DNA of 64,000 nucleotides from contig JACBWW010000038.1 in NCBI GenBank assembly GCA_020086605.1, positions 5,079,083 to 5,143,082 on the forward strand, in the 5' to 3' direction. The position numbers and the translations under genes are program-made. Positions 49,141-62,919 of the stretch are shown one piece after another. The notes beneath the pieces are model-generated. The model made no database searches. It saw only the letters and a program-made list of their open reading frames with translations, and had not been told where the DNA came from. The DNA is from Lanius collurio. Its lineage: Eukaryota; Chordata; Aves; Passeriformes; Laniidae. Numbering within the stretch: position 1 is the stretch's first letter; each line of letters begins with the position of its first letter.

Positions 49141-52100
49141 CTGAGGGTGGATGATTATCATGGGTGCAGGGGGCTGCATGAGTGTGAGGGGAGGAATGGA
49201 GCCAGGTGGGGAGAGGCACTGACCAAAAAAATTCACCCAGGATACTGTGAATTCAGATGCTGCATATCTCACACACAGATCTGTTCTCCTACTGTTTCAG
49301 TTCAGGACAGCTCTTCATTCACATTTCTCTGGTCCACACAGAAACTTGAAAAACAAAGTATCAGGGGCAACTCATCTCTAGCTCATCCAAGGCCACGTCA
49401 CATCAGCAACATCTCAGCTCTTCTAATGTTCTTAGAATAATTATCAGGAAATCAAAATATCAGAAAATTATCAAAATCAAAAATCTGATTTACATATTCA
49501 AACAGATGCTTGAGGTGGTGATGTAGAGGCAGGTGGAATGCAAACAGCTGCCTTTTAGGGAATGAACTTACTCAAGTCAAGCCAACCAGGCACTTGTGAA
49601 AGAGAAGCAGCAGAGCCTGATTTGTTCAGCTTGGGAAAGCAATTCATGATCCACTCCTCTGCTGAACGAGACATCATATCCTTCATATCCTTGGCATTGT
49701 GAAATAGCTGCTCCTGAGGGAAGATGAGACAGCCAAAACCCCCCAGCCTTTTGCAAAAAAGCAGATTTTGATGGCAACTGCACAGAGCTGAGTATATTCC
49801 ATTTGTCCAAAAGCAGGCCAACCTAAGCAAAAGCAAGGACTCCAGCAGGGCAAAGGCGCACGTGCTCCTCCCCAGCACTTCCAGGACATGCCTGCAACAG
49901 GAGTCAAAGATTTAGGAAGGGGCCAATGCACGAGCTTAATTCAGCAGTGCAATGAAAACACAACTGTTGACTTTCAGCTGATCTGGTCAACCCATTCACC
50001 TTGTGTTTGAATAACTCTTTTAACAAGATTTGATTATCGAGTTTTCTCAGCAATATTTTAAAGCTGCTTGTTGGCAGCCTTCACAGCAACAAAATTTACT
50101 GTCATTTTACCTCTAGAGTCTCAACAGGCTGATTGTTATTTGTTTTGCTCCAAGGAGGCTAGAGAGAGCTCAACAGGGACCTGTAAAAATTCAGGAAAAT
50201 ACAAAAATATTCTTCCCACTTTTTGCAGTCTATTGATTTTGCTCCAAGACTGTTAGAATCTCCCTCAATATACTGAAATCTTGGTCCCTGAAATTTTATC
50301 TGCTGGCCTCCAAGGAACAGCAGGCAGGAATTTTGTATTATCAGGGAGTCTGTGACCAGCATCCCAGTATTTTACATTGAAACATTGCCAAGTTAGAGGG
50401 AATATTTTTAGAGTATCAGCAGAATCCAGGCTTCAATATTTGCACTATTGCACTAAGAGTTTCTTCTTTTTTCTCTGGTACCCAAGTACTGCTAGGACAA
50501 AGCCTAAATTGAACTTCCATTAATTACAGACTTGTAATTGTAAACATTTGGTTTGGGTCAGCATCCAAGCGAAAAGACAAAAATACCCTTCAAGAGATTT
50601 TTGTGGCAGCTTTGTAACTTCATAGGGAACAGAATCTCTTTTCATCTCATCTTTTTATTACATGGCCCTCACTTATGCAGGTGGATTCTGAAAGCATAGG
50701 AAAATGGATCAAATGCATGCTGTTACTTCTGCTTTAAAGGCAGAGAACACAGACCTAGCAGCAAATTGACTCCTCCCAGGGCGTGCAACAGCTGCAGCAC
50801 AAGCAGACAATTCCTGCACTTCAGAACTGGTGCATCCAGCCCAGAACCTGCCATGGGTCCTAAGGGTGTGGCAGCACTCACTGACCTAGCATCCAGCTGC
50901 ACACTGCAGAGCATTAAATTGCAGCCATCACTTTGTGTGCCATGCACAGCTGACCTCCCACTACTGGAAATGGCACCCAAAATGCTTTGGACACAGAGCA
51001 GCACCTCCATAGGAGTCCAGAGTGAAATGTGAGTTAAGGGAGAAGGCAGCAAGGACAGAGTTCTGCTGACAGCTTGAGAGATAACACACATTTTAACACC
51101 TCAATTTGGTTATTGCATTTGCGGTGTGTCCTTGCTAGCTGCCTCTCAGCAGGGTGCCCTTTCCTTTCAGCTCAGAGATGTTACTTTCCAATCCATATTT
51201 TTTCATAACATATGCTTCATTCATAATATGGCACTTCACAGCTTTTAAAAGAGTATTTTTTCTTGCTCTTGGCTCTACATATGTGAAAAAGAAATAAATG
51301 TGTAGGGAGGAGATAGATGTGGACTCATATCTCTCTCACTTGTCTAGATGAAAGCCTGTTCTGAGTTTGAGCAGCAAGCTGCGCAATTAATAGCTCTGCC
51401 CATTTTCAGTGCAAATTCAGTTTTCCCTGAGAAAACCAGAAAGGCCATTAGACTAGATACCTTTACTATTCAACTCAGTGATTGTAATATACAAACTCCA
51501 GCCATTTCATAGTCTCAATATTTACAATAAATATCTCCAAAATCTGTACCAGGAAAAAGGCACAAAAATCCCCAAGAGCTTGTGCTGTAATTGAATGCCA
51601 TGGACAAATGCTTGGTGCTCAAACACTACTGTTTTGAGCAGAACTGATCTGACCTCAGCATTGACTTTTAAGGTGAAGGGATCACGCTGCCATTTCTGTC
51701 TTTGCAGAGGTTCCTGCAGCACGTGCAAAGTTAACAGGGCTAATCAAGTGACCCCAAACTTGTTTTAGCTAGATCTCCCCAGGTCCCAAGGGACACAATG
51801 CCTCCTTCATTTCCAAAGCACAGCTCAAGCAAAGCTCTGGATATTCCTCCGAGACATAGGAGATGTCTAGGGACTAAAATGAAGAAAATTAAAAGTGTAA
51901 GGGAGAGTATATAAAGTATCCAAGGCTTCTCCTTGGAATAGTTTCTCAGCATCCAGTAGGATTTGGGTTAGATATTTCCTAGACCAGATATGGTCACTCT
52001 TTATTTAATAGGAAAGGCCATCACAGAATGAGATTTAGACCCTTCAAATAAACATCTTACACAAAAGCACTTGCTGGAAGTAATTTGCCAACCAACAATT

Positions 52101-55100
52101 TTCATGAGCCTTGTGACTTAGAATTTTGAAAATTACGTATAGGAGCTAAGTCTTGAGAAGCAGGATTTCTCCCTGGGATCAAAAATTAAGGGGAGGGGCC
52201 TTGAGCATCCAACAGCATGCCTTTGTGCTGCCCAGGGAATGTCCTTGTTCCAAGAACTCAGTTCCTTCTGTCCCACTTCTTCCCATCTGAAAGGAGTGTG
52301 ATGAATTGCAGCTCATCCTCCTAAGCCTGCAGCCTGCATATCTTCCTCATCAGGATGCAAAAATATCAAATAAATAGGTCCTGATATAGCCAGTTATTAG
52401 CAACTGAGCTAATAACCCCAAACACTGCCAAGGGGCAAAGCTGGGGTTGAGAAACACGGACCTAACAGGTGGCTCCTGCCAGCAAGAGGAGACTCAGGCT
52501 CACACTGTGGTAATATTACCCACATCAGCTCCAGGCACTTAAGTGTTTAATGCAGGGAATCCAGTCTTTGCTCTACACTCAGAGGTAACCACCAGTCTGA
52601 AAGAAAATGGAAGTTTCTCAGATTAAGGAAGAAAAAAACCCCTACCTGTTGCGAAATAATAGTGAGCAAAACTCTGCAGGGAAACTACTTTGAGCCTCAT
52701 TTTGACCTCCCACCTAGGGCCCACATAACTGCTGGCAAATGGCAATTGTGCTTACAGAGTCAGCCCATGGAGAGAGGATTGCAAGGTCACATCATGGGCT
52801 GGCTGGTGGAATTTAAAATTCTGAGGCCATTAGCACAGGAGCAGGCACAGCCGACAAACACTGTCTGACCCCCTTCTGCTGCTGGGCTGCCCAGTGGGCT
52901 CCCACTTCAGTCCCCATGCTGGAGAAATCAAAACGGCAGGAACTACACCACTTAACACAGCAGCAGACACATTTTCAAGGCACCCTAAGTCTTTATCCTG
53001 AGAGGACAACTTATTTCTAGCATTTTGCAAAATAGTTAAAGAAAAAGCCCCCAGGAAAAACACAATAGCAGCAGGTGGGCTGTAAGGCAAGGTACAAGAA
53101 GCAATTCCTGGAGCTAAATTAAGGAATGGGTGAATTGAAAAATTAGAAATGGAGCAGATTACAGACAGGTATTTAAACAGCTTCAGCTCTGCACAGCACC
53201 GACATTCTTTTTCTTTTCTTCCCCCCCTTCTTTTTGGCTTTATACTTGTTCACTTTCAAACACAGAGCAAAAGACACAGCAACATTGACAATTTTGTCTT
53301 AACCTTTTAAGAAGAGTATATGTCAGAAGACTGAGCAAGCTACTAACTCACAGCTTACTTTGGCTCCCTGCAAATTCCATCCTGTGAATTAGCAATTTCT
53401 AGAATCCAAAATTGTGATTGTTTTCTGTGTCAGATCCTTCAGGATCAACAACAATCGCCTTTGAAGCCTGTCATGCAAAGACTGTCACCTGGAGATCTTC
53501 TGATCTATCCATTTCCAGTTCTTACAGCATTTGCTCTTCAACATCCTTTCTTAAACAAAGTTATTATTTGTTTTCTTATTTCCTACAGCTTCTTTTTTTG
53601 GCCATCCTACTTACTGAGAAGTATCAACCATTTAGATGACCTCCTGCATCTGCTTTGAAGATACTGTGAAGTGGTAGAAGTCATAATATTTGGAGAGCCA
53701 GAATTGCCCTTCACCAGCACTGGCTTAAGCACTTATCAGAGTGCATACATTAAAAGTCAGATTTCAGCCATAGCAATCATTTCCAGACCACCTTTGTTTT
53801 GGACAGCACTACGGTAAGCCTTGATGCAAGGTCAATTTGTGGGGTTTTTTGACAGCAACAAGAAAAAACACCTGGGAATCAGGTTTAAGCAGAACAAAGA
53901 TGATGGCTTTTTTCCCACGTAAAACTGCTGAGGCAGACCCAGTTCCTCCAGACTCCCTGAAAACACTGCTGCCCATTTCTACCATATCACACAATGACTT
54001 CACAATATAGGCAAATGTCCACTAGAGATTAGCATGAGACTTGTAACCTGACTTCCACTTGTGACCCAAACCTGAATTGATCCTACTGTCTCAAGGAGTG
54101 AAAGACGAGCATACTGCATTAACCCAAAGAAATGGAGATATTTTTCTCATGGTCTCTTACCTCTTCAAGCTTCTCTGACTAACATGCAGCCTCTGTTCCT
54201 CATGTTGGCCAAGGTATCACATAAATTTGGTTTGCTTTCTTATTTTTCAGAGATTGGTAGCTCACACTTGTCCATGTTCCCCAGCATTTCCTCCATCCCT
54301 CTGAGTTTTGCAGGCTCACAACTGGAAGTCAAGATCTTTCTGTTCAATCTGTCCAAAACTGTGCAGCACTACCAATGCATAACACTTTGTACCACCTTTT
54401 AATTCTACACAAACAGCCAAAAACACAGCAATGAAGTATTGTAGGAAGGGTTCCTACACCACGCAGGGAGCGGACCACGTGTGCTCATGGAAGAACAGTG
54501 TTTCTCTGTGTCCTGCACAGGTGCTGTTTCCATGTCATCCCACATGCATTTTTCTCCCTTTTGAGGCCCAACTGTAAACCCATAACTGGCCTTCCACTTT
54601 ATCAGGTTCTGTCAAGACAGTGCATGATCCAGCTTTTAGATAATGATATCCTATAAAGAAAAACATAATTAACATTGTGACAAGAGAGGTCTGAAGCAAA
54701 AGCATTTCTTCATTAACTGGACAAGCAGAAGAGAAGGTGAACTCATGACCACAAGAAGTTATGTGCTATCCAATATAGCTTCTAGTCTTTTTAAATGAGT
54801 GGTCAAAAAGATGACTTCTGCAAGTTCCTACTGCACAGACACACTATCAACAGCTGATGTACAACAGGCACTGACACTGCTTTGTAGATCAAAACCAAGC
54901 ACTTGGCTCTTTGTATTAAGTCAGGAACAAACACAGCGCTGGGTGGGTGTAGCACTCAACATCTCTTGATCTGCCCAAGCACCAACACTACTTGTTTTCA
55001 TCATGTCACAACAGGATGAAGAAAACAAAAACTTTTAGAGAACTTGGATGTAAGGGTTTTTATTTGTAAATGAGTAAAGACAGACAGATTGAAGACATTT

Positions 55101-58100
55101 TCTTTCCTTTATTTCCTTCTCCTTGTTTACCAACAGTCTTTGCATTTAAAAGCAGTCAAAGTAAACAGTTTAGAAGATTCACCCATATAAGATAAAACCA
55201 TGGAAGAGTCACTAACCACAAGCATCTCAATCTTCCTGTTTTACTTTAATAATAATTATTTTTTAAGTCAGGGGTTTACAAAGTTATCTGCAGTATGACC
55301 CTCATCAATAGAGTATCTAAATACATATATAACTTTTGCTATATTCTAAGGCCATGCTTAGAACCCAGGTACCCCCACTGTATTTTGTGGTAAAACCAGT
55401 CACCTCTGGCCAGGCCTGGGAGTAAGGACACAAAAATAACCATCCTCCAAACTAGATACGTATTGGATTTTCTACACACAATCACTCTGCTTTCTCCTCC
55501 TCCCAGAACTTTCACATCCCTGAGATTACCCTGTGCAAGAGTCTCTGCTTTTAGACTTAACTGTCCATGTATTAAAGCAAAGCCAACAAATCACGAATAT
55601 TAGACAAGGAATGATAATATAAATTTACCAGTACCTCTGGAGATGTAAGTAGAGTAGTCCCAAGGGGTGAACTAAGAATAGCATCAAAGAGCTTGGCTAG
55701 GGTTATTGTCTCTAATGGACAAAATCGAATTGACCACATACTGTCTGCACTTAATGGCAAAAGTAAATTAATTTACAGCAAATGACACCATTTGGTCAAA
55801 AATTGGTGCAATTGGCTACTGACAAGTCAATGACAGGCTGATCACAGGACACCACTAATGCAAAGACAAGCATTTAGAGAGTTCTGAAGCTGCAGGACAG
55901 CAACACCACAGACAATTCCTCCTCAGGGATAACAGCAATATCCAAAGCTGCTTACTTAGCAAGTTTCGTGAGAGTGCCTTTGAAAAATACATTAATTAGA
56001 GATATCAATTTTATTTTTATTGCATTTTACTAAGCTGTTTGAAAACACTTTTGGGTTGTTTTGAGAGCTTCACAAGCACATCAAAAAATAACACAAGTTT
56101 CTGTTCCTTCATTTGAAAAAATGGTGTGTGTTCATATGTAACTCAAGTTGGCTGCAGACAGCGACACCACAGTTATGTTCAAATTTCCTGGTGAGATTGA
56201 TCCAGAGTTCTGAACTCTGAGACCTATTAACCCTGTTGTTAACACTCACTAAAGGGTTGTATGTGAAATCTGTGGCCTAAGTGGTGTGAGAAGATTTTTT
56301 GAAGTTAAAAGCCTCTTATGCTGACCATCTCTGAACAGTTCAGTGGGTCACCACGCCCCCTAAGCCACTTTGTGACAATAGAGTGAGCCTGAATTCAGTG
56401 ACTTGTACACTCATATCAGTTTCCTATAGTGTCCACACCACTAAAGGTTCCAAATCTTTCTAAAAGCCTATTAAATTCTTTCCTACTACTAAAGGGAGTC
56501 CTGCTCTATGCAACAGCCTTCCCAGACACCCCAGCCTCTCTATCGAAAACTGTGGGACCACATAATTGCATCAATGAGGCTGCTGAAATGGTCTCCCTGT
56601 GCTGCCCAGCAAGCGGAGGTGAGCCTCCACACAGGCACCTCCTCCAGTGCAGGCTGCCAACTGCAACTCTGACCTCAGCAAAAGCAACACACACATGCAC
56701 TGAATAGGTGGGGGAATTGTTAGGAGAACAGTTGGTTAAAGTCTTGAGGAATAAAATGAGGTTAGATTTAAGGTCCTGCATCACGCAGAGGGTCCTGCTG
56801 AATCACTGACAATGAAAGGCACTTTAATTGCACTTCTTAAAAACTCTCAACTGAAAAAAAAGAAGGCCATTAAATGACCCTCTTCCTTCACACTGCTTTG
56901 ATTTTACTCACGTACTCCATAGACGTTTAGTAGTTACTCTTAATTGCCTTTTGCCAAAGTTTCCATTTCAGTTGCATCTTACCTAGGACCTAATTTTTCC
57001 ACTCTCTTGACTGAAGAAAACTAGGCCCTGAAGAGGTGCAAGCTTGACACCATTGTTTCTATTAGTAAAATCAGATCATTTACAGAGCAGGAAGATCAGG
57101 CCTTAAAAAGTTTCATTTCATATTTATGATTCCCATTTCCCCCTTTTCAGTGGAATTATACACCTGCAAGGCACAAGCTCCACACTTAAAACAGCCACCA
57201 GCTTTCATTCATCTCTGCACACACGACCTACATCTCCATGCCATATAATATAAAACATAGGAGCTGATGAAGTCACTAGAATAACATAAATAAAAAAATA
57301 GTCAGAGCGGCTTGGTACCCACAGACATTGCTGAGTCTTCACTTAGTGGATCACCTTGGGAAGCCACTTAAGGCATCAAGGGAAGCTGAAGTGTTCCAGC
57401 TGTAATCTCCAATACCTTGTGCAGCCACCACAACCTCTGAGGAATGCAGCTAGTATCAAAGATTTAATGCTTTTTCACATTAGTGATGTCAGCACAAAAT
57501 GGCCATCTTCTCTGAATAATTTATCTCCCCACTGCATAATTTTCTTATCTCTTTTTCCCTTTTGGCTTTTTACTGTAGATGGGAAGGCAAGTGGCTGTTA
57601 GTCCTCGAAAAAACCTATGGAGCATCCTTCCCATCAATCAATTAAAAAACACTTACCTTACACTCAACATGATTTATTTCTTGTTAAAACAATTGTCTCA
57701 CTATATCCTTCTATTATTATACCCTTAATTCCATTAGCCATTCACTTAATGCTCTCTTTAAAGCTGACCCCAGTCTGGGGAGAAGGGAGAGAAAAGTTCG
57801 TCTAATAGTGGCAATGCCAATAAAATTCTGAAGCTTTTCTCTTAAAATCCTGTAGGTCACAGGAAAGACAGATCCTGAACATATCCTGCTTGCTCTACAG
57901 GAGAATATTTATTTTTCATTCACTTTCAGCTAAATGGTTTGTTGGGTCCAAGCTATTTGTATTTTCATATTTCACTATTTGTTGCAGTCCTCCGACACAG
58001 CAACTTTACCATAGAAATCTTTCCTATTCCTCGTCTAACAAAAACAACTCTGATTTTGCAAAATGCAAAATTTCAATTTGAGAAACTTTTACTTATTCTT

Positions 58101-58297
58101 CAGGTTAGGTTAGAGCCTGACACCCTCCTGCCCACCAGGCCATGCATTTACAGCTGTGAGGACACTTTGAGACAACACTTAACCACGGAATCCACATCAG
58201 GCGAGACCAAGGTTACCCATGTATGTTGCTTACATGACTGACGCTATCCTCTGTCAAGTTCACATAACCATCACATCAATTCTTGGGCATGAGAGAG
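49141..58297. other. Unique noncoding DNA, no gene recognised
   Basis: No gene, RNA or transposon that I can name. An open minus-strand frame at 49555-49878 (107 codons) shows no known domain. A small motif group CCATTAATTACAGACTTGTAATTG lies at 50517-50540. C7 lies at 53221-53227 next to a pyrimidine tract. Confidence 0.5.
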
Positions 58298-58357
58298 TGC
58301 CTCAGCTGCAAAACACAAATCCATTGTTGCCTCAGCTTCAAAACACAAATCCATTGG
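58298..58357. repeat. 30-bp tandem duplication
   Basis: Two head-to-tail copies starting TGCCTCAGCT and ending CACAAATCCATTG (58298-58327 and 58328-58357). They agree at 28 of 30 positions, differing at unit position 11 (G versus T) and at the last base. Confidence 0.9.
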
Positions 58358-58679
58358 TAACAGGTTGCTTATTTGTTTTCTTGGCAACACTGATGTCTAC
58401 TGCCATAGCTTCTGCTTCCTGAGAAATAAACTCTTAAAGTAGAAGTCGGGACCACCTTTCCTCAGGCTAAATGGTTACCTTAGAAATCATCTACATGCAG
58501 AATTCCAGACATCTGCTTCTGTGCAAAAGATCACAGTTCATCTGGGCAGCTCCAAGTTCACAAGGACAGAGTCAGAACAGAAAACTCACAAATACAGCAC
58601 ACCATGTTCTACCTGCTGACCAGCAATAGGCAAAATCAAAGGCAGAAGGACCTTTGGGAGAACCTAAAAAACAGTAATT

Positions 58680-58795
58680 CTTGTGGATTAATTGCATGAG
58701 GATCATTATGCTTTCTTAACAGCTTCCAGGCAATTAGTCATTTCTCTCTGTCTGGACTCTTTCCCTCAGTTTTGTTTTTAATTAGAGTAATATTA
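58680..58795. promoter_or_regulatory. Candidate conserved noncoding element, homeodomain sites
   Basis: TTAATTGCATG (58688-58698), CAATTAG (58731-58737) and TAATTAG (58779-58785) plus GTAATATTAG downstream. Three classic homeodomain cores lie in about 100 bp. Inference only. Confidence 0.27.
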
Positions 58796-60964
58796 GTAAG
58801 ATTGTGAAATATTTCATACCTTCCTCACTGCACATTCACACAGAGATGGATCTGTGCCAAGGGATTTGGGTTTGGATGCTAGGCTGGTATCAGTAAAGGT
58901 CAGAATCTTAGATTTTGGGTCAATGCCTTCAGGCAAGCACCCAACTGTAGGTTTCAATTGCTGAATCCTGCATCCTTCCACTGCACAAAGACCTTCATTC
59001 ATGCTGTTCCCACAAAACCCAAAGCAGTTTGCAAGCTATTGTATTGTAGCTTTATTTTCGCTCCCTTTTTTGGTATGTAAAAAGGTGTTAATTCTCATGC
59101 ATTCAGGAGCACTCTTTCCATGAGCTCAGCTGAAGCCAAGTCCATAGGATGGAGCAAGATCATACTCCCATCTCAATGGGAACCACAGTGTTTACCCTTG
59201 GCCACCACAGCAACCCGGTTATAAAGTGCAAAACTAAAGGAACAGAAATACATCAATCCTAAGCATAGTAGTACTAACTGCCAACAAAACTTACATGCTG
59301 CCAGGAGCCAAGCCATCCTCAAAGAAGTTCAGTGTGTCTAACCAAGAGCTTCCCATTAGAGGTTCATCTCCAATAATTTTCTTCCTTCCACCTCTATCAC
59401 CAGAAATTTAAGTGGCATTGCCAGTAAAAACACACAGATTTCAGGTTTTGGTGTCTTGTTTTGTTATGGCATGCTTTTTATTGCCCTCTCTCATCATCAC
59501 TGACAACAATTCAAGAGCAGAATGCTTTTCATGGTTTGGGGTAGTGCTCTGCATATTTAGCATCTCTCAAAAATATAAAATTACGAGAAGCAAATGCTTT
59601 TCCCAGCACTTGCAAAAGCTTCAAGTTAAAATAGAACTGCTAAGCAGACCACACAACATGCAAGTACCTTACCATAGGGCTTCCCTTTAACACTGGCATC
59701 TGTCAGCTGAACCCTACGTGTTTCACCAGGTTTTCCTTTACCTTGGGAGTTTTATCCTACTTCTCCTCTGAAAATTCCTTCTACAGCACAGTTCATTTCA
59801 CAAAAGCAATTAACAGTAGTTAAGTGCATATCCATGTCTCTCCTCATATCTTCTATTTGTGACCATCCAGTCCTATTTTAAGCATGAATTTTCATCTTTG
59901 ACTAAGTCAAACAAACATTCCTCTTACTTTAGGCCCCACACATAAACAGCATTCTACCCCATGCATTCCTATTAGAAGTTAGAGAAGTAGAAGATGAAAA
60001 GAAAAACCAATGCCCAGGGTAATCTAATTGCTTTACTGTCCTCTAGCAGGAACCAGCCAGATTAACATATCGCCAGTCAGGCAAGGGATGAGCTACATCA
60101 GTAAGGAGGTGGCTTCTCCTCCACATAATCACACAGGAATGCTTTGTGCCAGTCAGGGTTTCCCTTGCTCTATTTACACTCATTATTTCTCAAGAGTTCA
60201 TAGAGCAATTATCTCTTGTCCTTGGTGTTCGTAGCACTCCTTGGATACCAAAACATTTGGCCACATCCCCTCTGCATGCCCAGAGGACATGATGCCCCAC
60301 AGCCCAAGCTTTAGTTTGGTTTGAGGCCTATGCTCTGTGAAAAGAAGCCCTTCTGATATCTGCTCCTTTCAGCTGGTCCAAGAGGAAAGACAAAGTTTTG
60401 AACCACACAGCTCGATACCACCACTGGGATATTTGTTACAGAAGGCAGACCCCTGAAGGTTGAAGGCTGCTGATACCCCCCTTTCTCTGCAAGGAAAGCC
60501 TGTCTTTTGGCCATAATTAAACCCCAGAACTCTCAGGCTAATAAACACGGGAACTGGCCTGATCTTTGTACAGTCTGCCTATGGTGCTTTTTTGTTTAGA
60601 CTGAACTGCTTTAACAGTAGGGGGAAAAACTTCAGATGTGTGGTGAAGAGAAAAACGTATAGAAAAAAAATGGTAGTTTCTTTCCACACAACATGAGAAT
60701 TTCCTGTAGTATCAGTGAAATGAAAAGGCATTTCTTCTGCCCCGATCAGTCATAACATTTAAACCACAGAGTTAGCCATGAAATCCTATGCATCATTTAG
60801 AACTTTGATGCTGAACTGACTTCATAGTAAAAATGTCTTGGCAGGGCTAAAGCACCTGCTGTCAAAGGGAAACACTGATTAAGGGGGGGAGGGTGGTGTT
60901 TTTGTAAAGAGGTCTTGTTCACTCTCACAAAACTGCGTTAGGATAATCCTCAAGTTACAGCTCT
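58796..60964. other. Unique noncoding DNA
   Basis: No gene or repeat family recognised. A G7 tract followed by AGGGTGG lies at 60883-60896. Confidence 0.5.
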
Positions 60965-61265
60965 GATGAGTAATTACTCCTGCAGCGTAGCTAGAGGGCT
61001 GCTACTCAAAATCCTCATTAAAAACCTTATGTATTTCTTCTGCATTTTCCTTTCAGCTATTATCAATGACAATGATCCGTGTATATACACTTTCCTCCTT
61101 GATGATTATCCCTATTTCTTCTGCCCGATTCATTCAGCAAAGCCACAGTTCAATGCTTTTGAGGCCACAGTGGCCTCTGTGGGAATTAAGTCTGACGTCA
61201 GGAATACTGAATTGTGGTTCAGTGAATGAATTAAATGGGGAGGATTACACTAAATATCACTGAGA
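60965..61265. promoter_or_regulatory. Candidate conserved element with CRE and palindrome cluster
   Basis: Starts with GAGTAATTACTCC, a palindromic homeodomain site. It includes GAGGCCA-CAG-TGGCCTC (61161-61177), the perfect CRE palindrome CTGACGTCAG (61192-61201) and ACTGAA/TTCAGT (61206-61211 with 61218-61223), then GAATGAATTAAATGG. A good acceptor-like TCTGCATTTTCCTTTCAG precedes 61057, and a frame from there stays open to 61229, so an exon is an alternative reading. I rate a regulatory element more likely. Confidence 0.33.
61192..61201. promoter_or_regulatory. Perfect CRE palindrome (TGACGTCA)
   Basis: CTGACGTCAG is a full palindromic CREB/ATF site, notable in AT-rich, CpG-poor DNA where such a CpG would tend to be lost. 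Confidence 0.4.
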
Positions 61266-62768
61266 GCGCTCCTACCCCCATGGCCAATGGCAACCTATTT
61301 TCTATGGAATCAGCTAAGGACCTCACTTTAGCCAGAGCTCATGAAAATTAATTTTGCCATTTGGGACAGGTTGTTTTGCCATTGCTGTAAGAAGAAGAAC
61401 ATAGTTACACACACAGCGCTGCTTTCTGTTCATTGTGTCAGTGTTTATAGGGTGGGGTCTCCTAGCCAGTGGCAGAAGCTTTTAGGCTTTGTTCAGTTCA
61501 CGTGCAGCCCTACAGTGCCTAAACCTACACATGCTGCCTGGGAGACAGTAATTCACTTTCTGAAGAGAAATACATTTCAAGATGATGCAGCTGATCATTG
61601 CAAATAAAAGTATAGGCTCATTTCCAGTGGTCTGAAATAAAAGAGTAAACTTGTTAGCGCTCATTTCGCTGTCTCAGTTTTCAGCTTCTTGCTGAGACAA
61701 GGCCGCTAGAGGAACACCAGTGTTACTACCTACTTTGGAAAATATACCAAGATTAATGGATCTTCAAAGGAAGAAATATTAGGAGTAAAGTTCATTCAGC
61801 TTCCGTCTGCCTGAGGCAGCAGCAATGGAAAAGCATACTGATGAAGCAAATGAGAGAAGAAGAAAGAGCTAGGATGGTGAAGGCTGGAAGAGAATACAGA
61901 TGCACAAGACTCAAGAATGGCCAGAAACATGCAACAAGCACAGAAAAGAAAAAAAACTTTGCAAGTCTGAGACAACACCAAACCCTTAGCTGAAATTAAT
62001 CTGTGAATCAAAGCAATCTCTTACGCTGCTGGTTTTAGTTAATTTATACAACAACTTCCTCAAAATGTTCTTGGCCTTCCCAGCTTCTCTTTGGAGCAGA
62101 GTAAGGGGTTATACTGGGTTCCATTACCTTCTAACATCCTCTTTCTTAGAATGGAGCATAAGACCTGTTTTCACAACAGAGCTTCAGAGGGGTCAGCACC
62201 TGCCAAAATAGCTGTCTCTCCTTTCATCTCTGTTAAAATACAGGCCTTGGCAGTAAAAACAGCTACAAAATCAGCAATTATCAAAAATCAAACATCTGTC
62301 CCACAGAAGCAGAAGGGTTTAAAACAGTCGAAAAGTGATTCTCTCTCCTCTTCTATTTTTCAAGACCTAGGGGGAAAAAAAACCCTCAACTACTTAACTT
62401 TGAAGCTTTTCCTCCAAAATCACATGGTTATCACTTTTTGAAAAGTGAAATCTGAGTTTAACATTGCTCTTTCAATTCAGTGTTTTACTTCAGCATTATG
62501 GAACACATCAGCATTAGGAAATTTGCAATGGGACCAATACTTGGCAACATTGGGACTTAAACAAAAAGTTCACTTTTTCAAAATCATGTCTGAAGTCGTA
62601 ACTGAACTGTGAAGGGACCCTACCAAACTCATTCAATGTAACCAGCAGTATAGGCAACAAAATGGTGGATACCATTTCTCTGTGTTAACACATCTTCTGC
62701 CCATGCAAGGCCCTATTATTCACACATGATACTTCTATGCAGAAGGAAAAAGTCAAACTTTTACAGCT
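61266..62768. other. Unique noncoding DNA
   Basis: No gene recognised. A partial CTCF-like core GGCCGCTAGAGGAAC lies at 61701-61715; it lacks the GGC part of the consensus. Confidence 0.5.
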
Positions 62769-62832
62769 ATAAAAAAAACCCCAACAACACATCCCCAAAA
62801 ACCAAACACACTTCCCCACAAAAAAAAAACCT
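62769..62832. repeat. A/C-only low-complexity tract
   Basis: About 64 nt almost entirely A and C on the plus strand, with A8-10 runs at each end and CCCC clusters between. The strand asymmetry is striking, but it does not form a regular tandem unit. Confidence 0.75.
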
Positions 62833-62919
62833 ACGTAGGCATTTGTTGGAAGAATGTTTAATGGAATGGGTAGCTTCCACTGCTCTTTTTTGTAGCACCA
62901 AAACTGACTTTTCTTTCAG

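Noticed and set aside
49555..49878. 107-codon minus-strand frame, considered as an exon
   Set aside because: Ends are not bounded by good minus-strand splice sites that I could find; product unrecognised.
61701..61716. CTCF-like site GGCCGCTAGAGGAAC
   Set aside because: Differs from the core at the two GC positions after AGAGG; possible but below what I would report as a feature.
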